64,000 nucleotides of DNA from Sphingopyxis indica (GCF_900188185.1 NZ_FZPA01000003.1:186001-250000); one strand, 5' to 3'; positions 45,666 to 54,853 are shown, counted from the stretch's first letter. The notes: generated from the sequence alone by a model not told the origin. Made by a program: numbers and translations.

Positions 45666-47313
45666 CGGCGGCCTCCCCGTCTTGCGGCTCCGCCGCGGGC
45701 CCGTCTTGCGGTTCCGCCGCGGGCCCGTCTTGCGGCTCTGCCGCCGGTTCGTCGTCGAACCAGTGCGCGCGCGCCGCCATGATGATCTCGTTGCCCTGCT
45801 CTTCCGACAGGCCATATTCGCCGAGCACGCCGCCCTTGTCCTCGGCGCGATCGCGCGACGGACCGCGGCGATTCTCGCTGCGCTTCTTGGCGATCAGCTC
45901 GTCGGTCGCGAGGTCGGCAAGGTCGTCGAGCGTCTTGATCCCCGCCTTGCCGAGCGTGACGAGCATCGCTTCGGTCAGGTGCGGAATGTCGGCGAGCGCA
46001 TCCTCGACGCCCAGTTCGCGGCGTTCGGCGCGCGCGGCTTCCTCGCGGCGTTCGAGCGCTTCGGTCGCGCGGCTTTGCAGTTCCTCGGCGAGTTCCTCAT
46101 CGAAGCCCTCGATCCCCGCCAGTTCCTCGACCGGAACATAGGCGACTTCCTCGAGTTCGCCGAAACCCTCGGCGACGAGCAGCTGCGCGAGCGTCTCGTC
46201 GACGTCGAGTTCTTCCTGGAACATCGTCGAACGTTCGACGAATTCGCGCTGGCGCTTCTCGCTCGCATCGGCCTCGGTCATGATGTCGATCTGCTTGCCC
46301 GTAAGCTGGCTCGCAAGGCGGACATTCTGGCCGCGGCGGCCGATGGCGAGGCTGAGCTGATCGTCGGGAACGACGACCTCGATGCGCCCGTCGTCCTCGT
46401 CGATCACGACGCGCTGCACCGTCGCGGGCTGGAGCGCGTTGACGACGAAGGTCGCGGTATCCTCCGACCAGGGGATGATGTCGATCTTTTCGCCCTGCAT
46501 TTCCTGCACGACCGCCTGGACGCGGCTGCCCTTCATGCCGACGCAGGCGCCGACGGGGTCGATCGAGCCGTCATAGCTGATCACGCCGATCTTCGCGCGG
46601 CTGCCCGGATCGCGCGCCGCGGCCTTGATCTCGATGATGCCGTCATAGATTTCGGGCACTTCCTGCGCGAACAGCTTCTTCATGAAATCGGGGTGCGCGC
46701 GGGACAGGAAAATCTGCGGCCCGCGATTCTCGCGGCGCACCGACAGGATGATCGCGCGAACGCGGTCGCCGACGCGCATCAGTTCGCGCGGGATCTGCTG
46801 GTCGCGGCGGATCACGCCCTCGGCGCGGCCCAGATTGACGACGATGTGGCCGAATTCGACCGACTTGACGACGCCGGTGATGATCTCGCCCGCGCGGTCC
46901 TTATATTCCTCATATTGGCGCTCGCGGTCGGCTTCGCGCACCTTCTGGAAGATGACCTGCTTCGCCGACTGCGCGTCGATGCGGCCGAGATCGACCGCGG
47001 GAAGCGGATCGACGATGAAGTCACCGACCTTCGCATCCTTCTGCAGCTTCTGCCCCGCGGCAAGATCGACCTGCTTGAAATAATCGTCGACCTGCTCGAC
47101 GACCTCGACGACGCGCCACAGGCGCAGGTCGCCGGTCTGCGGGTCGAGCTTGGCGCGGATGTCGTTCTCGGCGCCGTAACGCGCGCGCGCGGCGCGCTGG
47201 ATCGCTTCCTCGATGGCCTCGATGACGATGCCCTTGTCGATCATCTTCTCGCTGGCGACCGAATTGGCGATCGCGAGCAGCTCGGCCTTGTTGGCGGAAA
47301 TGGCTGTGGCCAT
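45646..47313 (-). CDS. nusA: Transcription termination/antitermination factor NusA
   Basis: RNA polymerase-binding factor, 555 residues. The N-terminal polymerase-binding domain (MATAISANKAELLAIANSVASEKMIDKGIVIEAIEEAIQRAARARYG) is followed by S1 (GVVKSVEFGHIVVNLGRAEGVI), two KH domains (GVISYDGSIDPVGACVGMKGSRVQAVVQEM; LAIGRRGQNVRLASQLTGKQIDI), and acidic helix-hairpin-helix repeats. The last 30 residues are a triplicated AAEPQDGP tandem. The start shares one base with the rimP stop (TGATG). Confidence 0.96.
   Translation of the reverse strand: MATAISANKAELLAIANSVASEKMIDKGIVIEAIEEAIQRAARARYGAENDIRAKLDPQTGDLRLWRVVEVVEQVDDYFKQVDLAAGQKLQKDAKVGDFIVDPLPAVDLGRIDAQSAKQVIFQKVREADRERQYEEYKDRAGEIITGVVKSVEFGHIVVNLGRAEGVIRRDQQIPRELMRVGDRVRAIILSVRRENRGPQIFLSRAHPDFMKKLFAQEVPEIYDGIIEIKAAARDPGSRAKIGVISYDGSIDPVGACVGMKGSRVQAVVQEMQGEKIDIIPWSEDTATFVVNALQPATVQRVVIDEDDGRIEVVVPDDQLSLAIGRRGQNVRLASQLTGKQIDIMTEADASEKRQREFVERSTMFQEELDVDETLAQLLVAEGFGELEEVAYVPVEELAGIEGFDEELAEELQSRATEALERREEAARAERRELGVEDALADIPHLTEAMLVTLGKAGIKTLDDLADLATDELIAKKRSENRRGPSRDRAEDKGGVLGEYGLSEEQGNEIIMAARAHWFDDEPAAEPQDGPAAEPQDGPAAEPQDGEAADADPAQ
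45681..45752. repeat. 24-bp tandem repeat in the 3' end of nusA
   Basis: Three head-to-tail copies (45681-45704, 45705-45728, 45729-45752) beginning CTTGCGG and ending CCCGT or TTCGT. The first two differ at one base; the third has a few changes. They encode AAEPQDGP-type units in the disordered NusA tail. Copy number may vary between strains through slippage. Confidence 0.9.
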
Positions 47314-47891
47314 CAGTCCTGTCCTTCTTCTTCCATATCGTCGGCGCCTTCCATCGAAAGCGGGACGGTTGCAGCTATCAATCGGTCGGTGAGCACCAGC
47401 TTCGCTGTGTCGATCGCGTCGAACGGCAGCTTGTGCTCCACCCCCTCCTTGTCCGAAATCGTGACGGTATCGCCGTCGATGCCGACGAGCGTGCCATTGA
47501 AACGCTGGCGTCCCTCGCGCTTTTCCTTGAGCGCGATCTTCGCCTCATGCCCCGCCCAGTCGGCAAAGTCGGCAGGGCGCGTCAGCGGCCGGTCGATGCC
47601 GGGCGACGAGACTTCGAGCCGATAGGCGCCCTCGATCGGGTCCTTTCCCGCTTCCTCGAGCGCGTCGAGCCGGTCCGAAATGCGGCGCGACAGGTCGGCG
47701 CAATCGTCGATCGTCAGCTGGCGCGTGTCGGGCCGCTCGGCCATCACCTGCAGGGTCGGGTCGCTGTCGCCGCCAAAGAAGGCGACGCGCACGAGCGCAA
47801 GGCCCATCGCCTCGGCTTCGGGCGCGATGATCGCGTTGAGGGCGTCGAAATCGACCAATGCTCGTCCCAAGGTTGCAGACCGGAAAGCCAT
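47313..47891 (-). CDS. rimP: Ribosome maturation factor RimP
   Basis: Needed for 30S assembly; 192 residues. Family signatures: EAEAMGLALVRVAFFGGDSDPTLQVMAERPD, TIDDCADLSRRISDRLDALEEAGKDPIEGAYRLEVSSPGIDRPLTRPADFADWAGHEAKIAL, and the C-terminal SH3-like VGIDGDTVTISDKEGVEHKLPFDAIDTAKLVL. It starts at 47891; a TTG before VDFDALNA is another possibility. It is first in the leftward operon with nusA. Confidence 0.94.
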   Translation of the reverse strand: MAFRSATLGRALVDFDALNAIIAPEAEAMGLALVRVAFFGGDSDPTLQVMAERPDTRQLTIDDCADLSRRISDRLDALEEAGKDPIEGAYRLEVSSPGIDRPLTRPADFADWAGHEAKIALKEKREGRQRFNGTLVGIDGDTVTISDKEGVEHKLPFDAIDTAKLVLTDRLIAATVPLSMEGADDMEEEGQD

Positions 47892-48013
47892 GCGTTTCTG
47901 GCCGCCGCGGCCCGCGGCCCCGACGTCCTATCTGGCTATCCATGTCTAGGAGTGAGCGTGCATATAGGCCGCTCGCAGGAAATCGGCAAGGGGAGATTGG
48001 GCGCCGCCCGAAG

Positions 48014-48739
48014 CTATTTCGTGGCGCCCGGCATCTCTCCGCTGGTCGCGCCGGTGCGCACGATATTCTCGGTCCCCGGCAGCGGCGGCAGCACCGGCTG
48101 CGGCGGCGGTGCGCTCAGCCTGTCGGCATAGAGCAGCCGCCCCGGGCCGAGTTTATACAGGATCTGCGGCAGCAATTCCTCGCCGAACACGAAACAGCCC
48201 TCGCTGCGCCCGAGCTTGCCCTGCGTCGCGATCAGCGACGGTTCGGCGTACCAGGCGCCGTGGATGACGATCGCGCGCATGTCGGCGTTGCTGTTGTCGG
48301 GATCGAGCCCGGCGAGCCGCATCGACGAGCCGTTCGAGCCCCAATAATAGTCACTGGTGCGATAGGCCCCGCGCGAGCTGGCGAGCGAGCCCGGCAGGTT
48401 CGAAAAGCTCTTGAGCCAGCCGTCGTGCTGCGGGTCGGACCCGCGCCCGTGCGTCACCGGGAACATGTCGATCGTGCCCGCGACCATGTCGACCAGCGCG
48501 AAGCGCGGACGATAGGAGGGCAATCCATAATCGACGATGCCGACGCGGTCGGCCAGCTTGATGCGGCTTCCCTCGCGCGCCAGCTGTGCGCGCGCGACCG
48601 CCAGATAGTCGACCGGCGGCGCCGCGGGCGCCCTGGCGGTGATCCAGTCGGGCAATTGCGCACGCGCCGGCAGCGCGGCAAGGGCGCCCGCCCCTGCCAT
48701 TGTCGCCAGCATCGCCCTGCGATCGATAAACCTGTTCAC
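48014..48739 (-). CDS. Exported murein L,D-transpeptidase catalytic-domain protein
   Basis: About 241 residues. The N-terminus has a twin-arginine-like signal (RFIDRRAMLATMAGAGALAALPARA). The catalytic domain has DYGLPSYRPRFALVDMVAG, HGRGSDPQHDG and the Cys motif region VIHGAWYAEPSLIATQGKLGRSEGCFVF with catalytic His and Cys, matching the L,D-transpeptidase family YkuD-like/PF13645. It would cross-link peptidoglycan or attach proteins to it. The start is taken as the GTG at 48739 (a TTG three codons upstream is also possible). Confidence 0.82.
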   Translation of the reverse strand: MNRFIDRRAMLATMAGAGALAALPARAQLPDWITARAPAAPPVDYLAVARAQLAREGSRIKLADRVGIVDYGLPSYRPRFALVDMVAGTIDMFPVTHGRGSDPQHDGWLKSFSNLPGSLASSRGAYRTSDYYWGSNGSSMRLAGLDPDNSNADMRAIVIHGAWYAEPSLIATQGKLGRSEGCFVFGEELLPQILYKLGPGRLLYADRLSAPPPQPVLPPLPGTENIVRTGATSGEMPGATK

Positions 48740-48924
48740 GTCTTGCAACCCAACCCCGCATGCCGCCTTCGGCGATCCCTCGTGCGGCCATAAACGGCAG
48801 CTCGCCCATCAAAAGCAAGCAGCCTGTGTCCAATCATGCGGGCAATTGTGCCATATTTACCATGAACAGCGAGTTTACACCCCGCATATTGCGTCGGCCG
48901 GTCCCGGGCGATAGGCAAGCGCGC

Positions 48925-49269
48925 ATGAAAGCGACCATCTGGCACAACCCCGCCTGCGGCACCTCGCGCAAGACCCTCGCGATTCTTCAGGAAGCGCCCG
49001 GAGTCGAACTGACCGTCATCGAATATCTGAAACAGCCCTATGGCGAAGCGAAGCTGCGCCAGCTCTTCGCCGACGCCGGGCTCGCGGCAAAGGACGCGCT
49101 GCGCCTGCGCGGGACCGACGCCGCCGAACGCGGCCTGCCCGATGCGGACGAGGATGCGATCATCGCCGCGATGGCCGCGAACCCCGCCTATGTCGAACGC
49201 CCCTTCGTCGAAACCGACAAGGGCGTGCGCCTGTGCCGGCCGCAGGATCGGGTTCACGAGATTTTGTAG
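48925..49269 (+). CDS. ArsC-family arsenate reductase-like protein
   Basis: 114 residues. The thioredoxin-like start TIWHNPACGTSRKTLAIL carries the active-site Cys in NPACGTSR as in glutaredoxin-dependent ArsC. VIEYLKQPYGEAKLRQLFADAG and NPAYVERPFVETDKGVRLCRPQDRV follow the family. No other ars genes are nearby, so its role may be in general redox or arsenate detoxification. It is convergent with the DUF4336 gene, three bases from stop to stop. Confidence 0.87.
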   Translation: MKATIWHNPACGTSRKTLAILQEAPGVELTVIEYLKQPYGEAKLRQLFADAGLAAKDALRLRGTDAAERGLPDADEDAIIAAMAANPAYVERPFVETDKGVRLCRPQDRVHEIL

Positions 49270-49272
49270 CGC

Positions 49273-50007
49273 CTACACGGCCCAGTCGAACGCGCGACGC
49301 AATTCGGCTGCGCCGTCCGCGGCATAGGGCAGCCCATGCGCCATCACGACACGCTCGCAATCCCAGCCGAGAATCGTCGCCACCGCTTCGCGGACGCGGC
49401 GGCGCCTGGGCCAGAAGGTCAGCCGCAGGTCGATCGGCGCCTTGCCGTTCGGGTGCGCCGCGCCCGACAGGCGGACGAGCCAGCGATAGAAGCGGCCTCG
49501 CACCCGCTGCGGCTCGAAATTCTCGATGAGGTCGGTCAGAATCACGGTGCGCGATGCGCGGTGAAAGAAGACCGCCTCGCTGACCGCGGTGCCCGGAACC
49601 AGCACGGCTTCGAGTCCTTCGGGGAGCGGGGTTGCGCCCTCTCCGACCACCGCGTCGATGCGAAACGCGCGCTTCGCCTTGTCGGCAAGCCCGGGCACCG
49701 CGAGCGTCCGCGCCGCGGGATAGCGCCGCTGCCAGTCGGCGACATACCAATAGTGAAGGCTGTTCGGCGCGACGAGCCACGCGACGCGGCCGAGCCGGTC
49801 GATCGCGGCGAGCAACGTCTCTTCGGGGGCGACCGGCGAGTGCAGCCACAGCCCGCCGCCGGCGAGCCGCACCACGGTCATCCGCGTCGGAAAAGGAATC
49901 GAGCTCGGCCCGTAATCCATGCGGATTTCGGGACCGTCGACCGTCCAGATGTCGGGGCCGAACGGCTTGAGCGTGTTGAGCGGCGCGTAGGGGATGAAAG
50001 CCGTCAT
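49273..50007 (-). CDS. DUF4336 domain protein
   Basis: 244 residues. Family hallmarks: IPYAPLNTLKPFGPDIWTVDGPEIRMDYG at the N-terminus, VAPEETLLAAIDRLGRVAWLVAPNSLHYWYV, and RTVILTDLIENFEPQRV. DUF4336 proteins have an MBL-like fold but keep only part of the metal ligands (here a single His in SLHYWY and Asp in LTDLIENF). Function unknown. No signal peptide. Confidence 0.85.
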   Translation of the reverse strand: MTAFIPYAPLNTLKPFGPDIWTVDGPEIRMDYGPSSIPFPTRMTVVRLAGGGLWLHSPVAPEETLLAAIDRLGRVAWLVAPNSLHYWYVADWQRRYPAARTLAVPGLADKAKRAFRIDAVVGEGATPLPEGLEAVLVPGTAVSEAVFFHRASRTVILTDLIENFEPQRVRGRFYRWLVRLSGAAHPNGKAPIDLRLTFWPRRRRVREAVATILGWDCERVVMAHGLPYAADGAAELRRAFDWAV

Positions 50008-50067
50008 CGGCGCGCAGCCTAGCAGAGCCGGTGCTTGCTCGCCAAATTTCGTCGAACTTCGGCCGCG

Positions 50068-50679
50068 TCAGCGAAAGAAGCAATTGGCCCCCGCGAACAG
50101 CGCGTCGATCTTCGCCGTATCGCCCGGCGCCGCGAACATGCCGCCGATCGCGCTATCGCCGCTGCCGATCGTGAATTCCTCGCCGATCGTGCTGTCCTCG
50201 ACGTCGACGATGCTCACCGATTGCTTTGCCTTGGCGCGCGTCGTGCCGATGCCGATGCCGCTCATCGTCGAATAGCGGCCGGCGCCGGGCTCGTTGCCGA
50301 GAAACCAGCCGACGAATTTGCCGTCCTGGAAGTTGAGCGTCATCGCATCGAAACGCGTGAACTCCATCGAACCGGCGCCGCATTCGACATTGGTGCTGCG
50401 ATCCTCCGCAGCGCCGGCAACGCGCGCGAGCGCGGCTTCGGCCTGGTCGCGCGGGGCGCCGAACGCGAGGAGGCTCGCCTTGCCGCTCGCCTTGTCGACG
50501 AAGCGCAGCCCTTCGCCGTCGAGGCTGATCGCGGTCGTTGCCGCGGCCGGCCCGCCGGCCTTCGCCGCTGGCATTTCGGGCGCGGTGGGGACAATCGCCT
50601 CGTCGGGCTCTTCAGGCGCGGCAACGGGCTTGCAGGCACCCAGGAGCGCCAGCACCAGAATCGTCGTCAGTCTGCGCAT
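50068..50679 (-). CDS. Putative lipoprotein, 203 residues
   Basis: Lipoprotein signal MRRLTTILVLALLGAC (Cys 16), a Pro/Glu-rich linker (KPVAAPEEPDEAIVPTAPEMP), then a folded domain with SLDGEGLRFVDKASGKASLLAFGAPRDQAEAALARV and GAGRYSTMSGIGIGTTRAKAKQS. A Cys at the mature end (ANCFF) and one in VECGAG could pair. No family recognised with confidence. It stands alone between the DUF4336 and asd genes. Confidence 0.72.
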   Translation of the reverse strand: MRRLTTILVLALLGACKPVAAPEEPDEAIVPTAPEMPAAKAGGPAAATTAISLDGEGLRFVDKASGKASLLAFGAPRDQAEAALARVAGAAEDRSTNVECGAGSMEFTRFDAMTLNFQDGKFVGWFLGNEPGAGRYSTMSGIGIGTTRAKAKQSVSIVDVEDSTIGEEFTIGSGDSAIGGMFAAPGDTAKIDALFAGANCFFR

Positions 50680-50777
50680 CGCCCGCCCTTCAGCTTATAT
50701 GACCGGAACGGCATCCTACCGCACCCGCCGCCGCAAGGGCTACAGGCTTTTGCACCACGCGCGGCCGGGCGACGCCG

Positions 50778-50800
50778 GCGCCCCCGCGCGAACGGGGGCG
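50778..50800 (-). terminator. GC hairpin after asd
   Basis: CGCCCCCG-CGCGAA-CGGGGGCG, eight bases past the asd stop. There is no U run, so it is a weak intrinsic terminator candidate, or a stabilising 3' stem. Confidence 0.45.
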
Positions 50801-50807
50801 CGGCGCC

Positions 50808-51833
50808 TCAGCCCTTTTTCAGATGCCGGCGGCCCAGCAGTTCGGCGATCTGCACCGCGTTGAGCGCCGCGCCCTTGCGCAGATTGTCGCTGACGCACCA
50901 GAGGTTCAGGCCGTTGTCGACCGTCGGATCGTCGCGCACGCGGCTGACGAAGGTCGCGAAATCGCCGACGCATTCGACGGGGGTGATATAGCCGCCGTCC
51001 TCGCGCTTGTCGTGGAGCACGACGCCGGGGGCTTCGCGCAGGATGCGCTGCGCTTCCTCGGCCGACAGCTCGTCCTTGGTCTCGATATTGATCGCCTCGC
51101 TATGGCCGACGAACACGGGGACTCGCACGCAGGTCGCGGTGACCTTGATCTTGGGATCGAGGATCTTCTTCGTCTCGACGACCATCTTCCATTCCTCCTT
51201 GGTCGAGCCGTCGTCGAGGAATTTGTCGATGTGCGGGATGACGTTGAAGGCGATCTGCTTGGTGAATTTCTGCACATCCTTTTCGTCGCCGACGAAGATC
51301 TGGCGCGTCTGGTTCCACAGCTCGTCCATCCCCGCCTTGCCGGCGCCCGACACCGACTGATAGGTCGAGACGACGACGCGTTCGATCGTCGCGGCGTCGT
51401 GCAGCGGCTTCAGCGCGACGACCATCTGCGCGGTCGAGCAATTGGGGTTCGCGATGATGTTCCGGGCCGTGTAGCCGTCGATCGCCTCCGGGTTCACTTC
51501 CGGCACGATCAGCGGCACGTCGGGGTCCATGCGGTAGAGCGAGCTGTTGTCGATGACGATGCAGCCCGCCGCCGCAGCCTTCGGCGCGTGGATCGCGGTT
51601 GCGTCGCTGCCGATGGCAAAGATCGCCATGTCCCAGCCCGACCAGTCGAAATTGTCGATATTCTGGCACTTCACGGTCCTGCCCGTGTCGCCGATTTCCA
51701 CTTCGGTACCCTGGCTGCGCGACGAGGCGACAGCGGCGAGCGCGTCGATGGGGAATTCGCGCTCGGCGAGAATGGCGAGCACTTCGCGCCCGACATTGCC
51801 CGTCGCGCCCGCGACGACGATACGATAACCCAT
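50808..51833 (-). CDS. asd: Aspartate-semialdehyde dehydrogenase
   Basis: Makes aspartate semialdehyde for lysine/diaminopimelate, threonine and methionine synthesis; 341 residues. NADP-binding start YRIVVAGATGNVGREVLAIL, catalytic Cys in IIANPNCSTAQMVVAL, ISVGSGAGK-like TYQSVSGAGKAGMDEL, and the His motif RVPVFVGHSEAINIE. The start at 51833 is standard. A family G palindrome occupies the upstream region. Confidence 0.96.
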   Translation of the reverse strand: MGYRIVVAGATGNVGREVLAILAEREFPIDALAAVASSRSQGTEVEIGDTGRTVKCQNIDNFDWSGWDMAIFAIGSDATAIHAPKAAAAGCIVIDNSSLYRMDPDVPLIVPEVNPEAIDGYTARNIIANPNCSTAQMVVALKPLHDAATIERVVVSTYQSVSGAGKAGMDELWNQTRQIFVGDEKDVQKFTKQIAFNVIPHIDKFLDDGSTKEEWKMVVETKKILDPKIKVTATCVRVPVFVGHSEAINIETKDELSAEEAQRILREAPGVVLHDKREDGGYITPVECVGDFATFVSRVRDDPTVDNGLNLWCVSDNLRKGAALNAVQIAELLGRRHLKKG

Positions 51834-51857
51834 GATGTTTCTGCCTTTCCGGTATTT

Positions 51858-51967
51858 CCGTTCGCCCTGAGGAGGGACTGAGCCTTGGCGAAGTCCCGTC
51901 TCGAAGGGCCGCGACGGTGCGCTACTGTCCTTCGAGACGGGACTGCGTCCCTCCTCAGGACGAACGG
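51858..51967. repeat. Palindromic element, family G, between rplS and asd
   Basis: The outer arms CCGTTCG/CGAACGG enclose GAGGAGGGACTGAG/CGTCCCTCCTC and GTCCCGTCTCGAAGG/CCTTCGAGACGGGAC with a loop of about 20 bp. The total is about 110 bp, one long imperfect stem. It resembles the common CTTCGAGACGG-type repeats of sphingomonad genomes. Confidence 0.8.
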
Positions 51968-52006
51968 CGGTGATGGTTGGTTCGCGTTTTTCGTCTTCCG
52001 ATATGC

Positions 52007-52044
52007 AAACGGCCGGTTCTGCCTGTTGGCGGAACCGGCCGTTT
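52007..52044 (-). terminator. Terminator after rplS
   Basis: AAACGGCCGGTTC and GAACCGGCCGTTT form a 13-bp stem around a 12-nt loop, 38 bases past the rplS stop. The T tract on the minus strand is short (GTTTGC), so termination strength is uncertain. It is symmetric and can serve both strands. Confidence 0.65.
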
Positions 52045-52082
52045 TGGAAAGCTGTTTCGGCTTTGGGTGAGAGAAGCTCTCC

Positions 52083-52457
52083 TTAGCCTTCGGTTCCGGG
52101 CCGGTTGTCGCGGCGCTCCGCAATACGCGCCGATTTGCCGGTGCGGCCGCGCAGATAGTAAAGTTTCGCGCGGCGGACGGCGCCCTTGCGGACGACGGTA
52201 ATCGAATCGATGTTCGGCGAATAGAGCGGGAAGACGCGCTCGACGCCCTCACCGAACGACAGCTTGCGCACGGTGAAGTTCGATCCCATGCCCTTGTTCG
52301 AACGCGCGATGCACACGCCTTCGAAATTCTGGACGCGGGTGCGTTCGCCTTCGACGACGCGCACGCCGACACGCAGCGTGTCGCCCGGGCGGAATGTCGG
52401 AATTTCTTTGCCAGCCTTGGCGATTTCTTCGGCTTCGATCGTCTGGATGAGGTTCAT
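52083..52457 (-). CDS. rplS: 50S ribosomal protein bL19
   Basis: 124 residues, typical length. [81 protein letters not shown] and the C-terminal [18 protein letters not shown] are diagnostic. The start is four bases after the trmD stop. The frame extends upstream through trmD antisense-like sequence but without similarity, so the ATG at 52457 is preferred. Confidence 0.97.
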   Translation of the reverse strand: MNLIQTIEAEEIAKAGKEIPTFRPGDTLRVGVRVVEGERTRVQNFEGVCIARSNKGMGSNFTVRKLSFGEGVERVFPLYSPNIDSITVVRKGAVRRAKLYYLRGRTGKSARIAERRDNRPGTEG

Positions 52458-52461
52458 GCCT

Positions 52462-53199
52462 CTAGTCCTTCTTCTTTTGCCGCGCGCCAGAGGCAGGTCG
52501 GTCCCGAGCGCCCTCATGGCGCTCCCAAAGGTCCGGCCTGCGTAACCGTGTGTCCTCTTCCGCCTTTTGTTTCCGCCAGGCGGCGATCTTCGCATGATCC
52601 CCCGATCGCAGCACTTCGGGGATCGTGCGCCCTTCCCACGTCGCGGGCCGGGTATAATGCGGATATTCGAGCAAACCGTCCTCGAACGATTCGTCGTCGC
52701 CGCTTGAAGCCGCGCCCATTACGCCGGGAAGCAGCCGAATGCAAGCGTCGAGCAGCATCAGCGCGCCCATCTCTCCGCCCGACAGGATGATGTCGCCCAT
52801 CGACACCTCTTCGATCGCGCGCGCCTCGAAAATCCGCTCGTCGAAACCTTCGAAGCGGCCGCAGAGGATGATGGCGCCGGGGCCGGCCGCGAGCGCGCGC
52901 ACGCGGGCCTGGGTGATCGGGGCGCCGCGCGGGGTCATCGCCAGCAGCGGCAGGCCCAGATGCGCGGCGCTCGCATGGTCGATCGCCGCGGCGAGCACGT
53001 CGGCGCGAAGCACCATCCCCGCCCCGCCGCCCGCCGGCGTATCGTCGACCGTGCGGTGCCGATCGGTCGCAAAATCGCGAATCTGCACGGGCGCGCAATT
53101 CCACGTCCCGCTTTCGAGCGCGCGCCCCGCCATGCTGTGCCCCAGCGGACCGGGGAACATGTCGGGATAGAGCGTGAGCGGGACGGCGGTGAAGGGCAT
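52462..53199 (-). CDS. trmD: tRNA (guanine37-N1)-methyltransferase
   Basis: SPOUT methyltransferase modifying G37 next to the anticodon; 245 residues. Seen are [66 protein letters not shown], and the deep-knot SAM site [25 protein letters not shown]. It lies just upstream of rplS, but rimM, normally its neighbour, is 2.2 kb away beyond vapBC and a lysR gene. Confidence 0.96.
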   Translation of the reverse strand: MPFTAVPLTLYPDMFPGPLGHSMAGRALESGTWNCAPVQIRDFATDRHRTVDDTPAGGGAGMVLRADVLAAAIDHASAAHLGLPLLAMTPRGAPITQARVRALAAGPGAIILCGRFEGFDERIFEARAIEEVSMGDIILSGGEMGALMLLDACIRLLPGVMGAASSGDDESFEDGLLEYPHYTRPATWEGRTIPEVLRSGDHAKIAAWRKQKAEEDTRLRRPDLWERHEGARDRPASGARQKKKD

Positions 53200-53206
53200 C
53201 GGCCGC

Positions 53207-53596
53207 CTATAGCGTCCAATTCTCGACCGTCAGCCCCGGCACATCGGCGAAATCGGCTGCGTTGCGGGTGATCAGCGTCAGACCGAGACTGACCGCATGC
53301 GCAGCGATCAAGCGATCGAAATTGCGCCGCCGGATTCCGATCTGGCGCGCAATTCGCCCATAGGCGTCTGCCGCCGCATCGTCATAAGAGTGGACGTCGA
53401 TCAATCGGATCAGCGTGTCGAGCAATTCGTCGTCGCGCGTATCGTCGCCGCTCTCGCGCGCGCCGACGCGCAGTTCGGACAGGGTGATGGCGGAGATCGC
53501 AAGGCCGCTCGCAAAATTCTCTCGCATCTTGTCGCGCAGATTCTCGCTTCGCGCCCGCGCGAAGTCGATGCAGACGTTGGTGTCGAGCATATACAT
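53207..53596 (-). CDS. vapC: VapC-type PIN-domain toxin
   Basis: 129-residue ribonuclease toxin. PIN acidic residues: Asp in [11 protein letters not shown], Glu in [10 protein letters not shown], Asp in [16 protein letters not shown] and [12 protein letters not shown]. Its ATG at 53596 is four bases from the vapB stop. It ends eight bases before the trmD start, so read-through into trmD is possible. Substrate RNA unknown (many VapC cut initiator tRNA or rRNA). Confidence 0.92.
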   Translation of the reverse strand: MYMLDTNVCIDFARARSENLRDKMRENFASGLAISAITLSELRVGARESGDDTRDDELLDTLIRLIDVHSYDDAAADAYGRIARQIGIRRRNFDRLIAAHAVSLGLTLITRNAADFADVPGLTVENWTL

Positions 53597-53600
53597 GGGG

Positions 53601-53873
53601 TCAGGCGGCACGCCCGCCGGCGTCACCATCACCCCAATCATAATCCTCCTGATCGGTGTCACGACGTCCACGCCCCATAAAGCCGGGCGAGAAGGCGCCA
53701 TAGAGCCCCATCAGCACCGACAGGCTATCGCTTTCCTTCCACAGCGAAAAGCTGCCATCCTTGTGCGGAGCAATCACGACATCATCTCCTTCCGTGATCC
53801 CCAATGCCTTTGGCAAGCGCAGCGCGAGTGAATTGCCCGACTTGAAGACTTTGGCGCGATATTCCTTGGTCAT
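53601..53873 (-). CDS. vapB: AbrB/SpoVT-type antitoxin VapB
   Basis: 90 residues. The DNA-binding swapped-hairpin motif RAKVFKSGNSLALRLPKALGITEGDDVVI is followed by a toxin-binding acidic tail (RRDTDQEDYDWGDGDAGG). GGAG lies 6-7 bases before the ATG at 53873. Tandem palindromes ahead of it predict conditional cooperativity with VapC, as is known for the family. Confidence 0.92.
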   Translation of the reverse strand: MTKEYRAKVFKSGNSLALRLPKALGITEGDDVVIAPHKDGSFSLWKESDSLSVLMGLYGAFSPGFMGRGRRDTDQEDYDWGDGDAGGRAA

Positions 53874-53883
53874 AGGAAACTCC

Positions 53884-53908
53884 GTATATACATGATGTAT
53901 ATACATCA
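53884..53908. promoter_or_regulatory. vapBC operator
   Basis: A perfect 16-bp palindrome TGATGTATATACATCA (53893-53908) plus an adjacent GTATATAC (53884-53891), 10-35 bases upstream of the vapB start on the minus strand. The AT-rich palindrome is unlike the surrounding GC-rich DNA. It is the likely VapBC autorepression site. Confidence 0.78.
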
Positions 53909-53927
53909 GCGATCATTTCAAGCAATG

Positions 53928-54845
53928 CTAATCGAGCGGCTGCCATAGCGCCTCTGGCAGCAAAGGACGATCCGCTTCGAATTCCTCGCGCAGCCATTCG
54001 CGGAAGCGCTCGATCTTGCGCACCCGGCTGCGGCCTTCGCGATAGACGAGCCAGTTCGCGCCGCCGGGCTGGTAGAGCGTCTCGAACGGCTGGACCATCC
54101 GCCCGCTGTCGAGTTCGGCGCGCCAGAGCAGCGGGGTCATCAGGGCGATGCCGTAGCCGCCCTGCACCGCGCTCGCCTCCTGAAGCTGGCTGTCGAGTTC
54201 GACCCCGCGGCGCGGGGGCGGTTTGACGTCGACGCCCGCCTCGGCAAGCCAGCCCGCCCACCAGGGGTCGTTGGGCGCGAGCCGTTCGACATTGAGCAGA
54301 TCGGCAGGCGCGGTGATGCGATTCGCCTCGAGGAAAGCCGGCGCGCAGATCGGCGTCACATGGCTGCGGAACAGGAAATCGGCGCGCAGTCCGGGCCAGC
54401 CGCCCGGTCCGATGCGGATCGCGACGTCGACGTCCGACGCGTCAAAATCGACATAGGCGTTCGACATCGACAGCCGCACCGCGAGGTCGGGATAGCGCAG
54501 CTGGAAGCGCCCGATGCGCGCGCTGAGCCAGGTGCCGCCAAAGGTCGTCGCGGCGCTGATCGTCAAAATATCGGCCTCGTCATTGCCGAGCGCCGCGAAA
54601 GCATCGCCCATCGACGCGAAGGCGGTGCTGATCGCGGGGAGCAACCGCTGCCCCGTCTCCGACAGGCGCACGCGCCCCTTTTCGCGCACGAACAGCGCGC
54701 GGCCGAGCCGATCCTCCAATTGGCGGACCTGATAGCTGACGGCCGCCTGCGTCATCCCGAGCTCTTCGGCGGCGCGCGAGAAATTCTCCAGTCTTCCGGC
54801 GGATTCGAAAGCGCGGATCGCGGCGAGCGGCGGCAGGCGGGACAT
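53928..54845 (-). CDS. LysR-family regulator (GcvA-like)
   Basis: 305 residues. The N-terminal helix-turn-helix LAAIRAFESAGRLENFSRAAEELGMTQAAVSYQVRQLEDRLGRALFVREKGRVRLSETG is close to GcvA-type LysR proteins, followed by a periplasmic-binding-like effector domain (LTISAATTFGGTWLSARIGRFQLRYPDLAVRLSMSN). Ligand unknown. It is divergent from a 53-codon gene, with an inverted repeat between them. With vapBC it separates rimM from trmD. Confidence 0.9.
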   Translation of the reverse strand: MSRLPPLAAIRAFESAGRLENFSRAAEELGMTQAAVSYQVRQLEDRLGRALFVREKGRVRLSETGQRLLPAISTAFASMGDAFAALGNDEADILTISAATTFGGTWLSARIGRFQLRYPDLAVRLSMSNAYVDFDASDVDVAIRIGPGGWPGLRADFLFRSHVTPICAPAFLEANRITAPADLLNVERLAPNDPWWAGWLAEAGVDVKPPPRRGVELDSQLQEASAVQGGYGIALMTPLLWRAELDSGRMVQPFETLYQPGGANWLVYREGRSRVRKIERFREWLREEFEADRPLLPEALWQPLD

Positions 54846-54853
54846 GCCATCTT

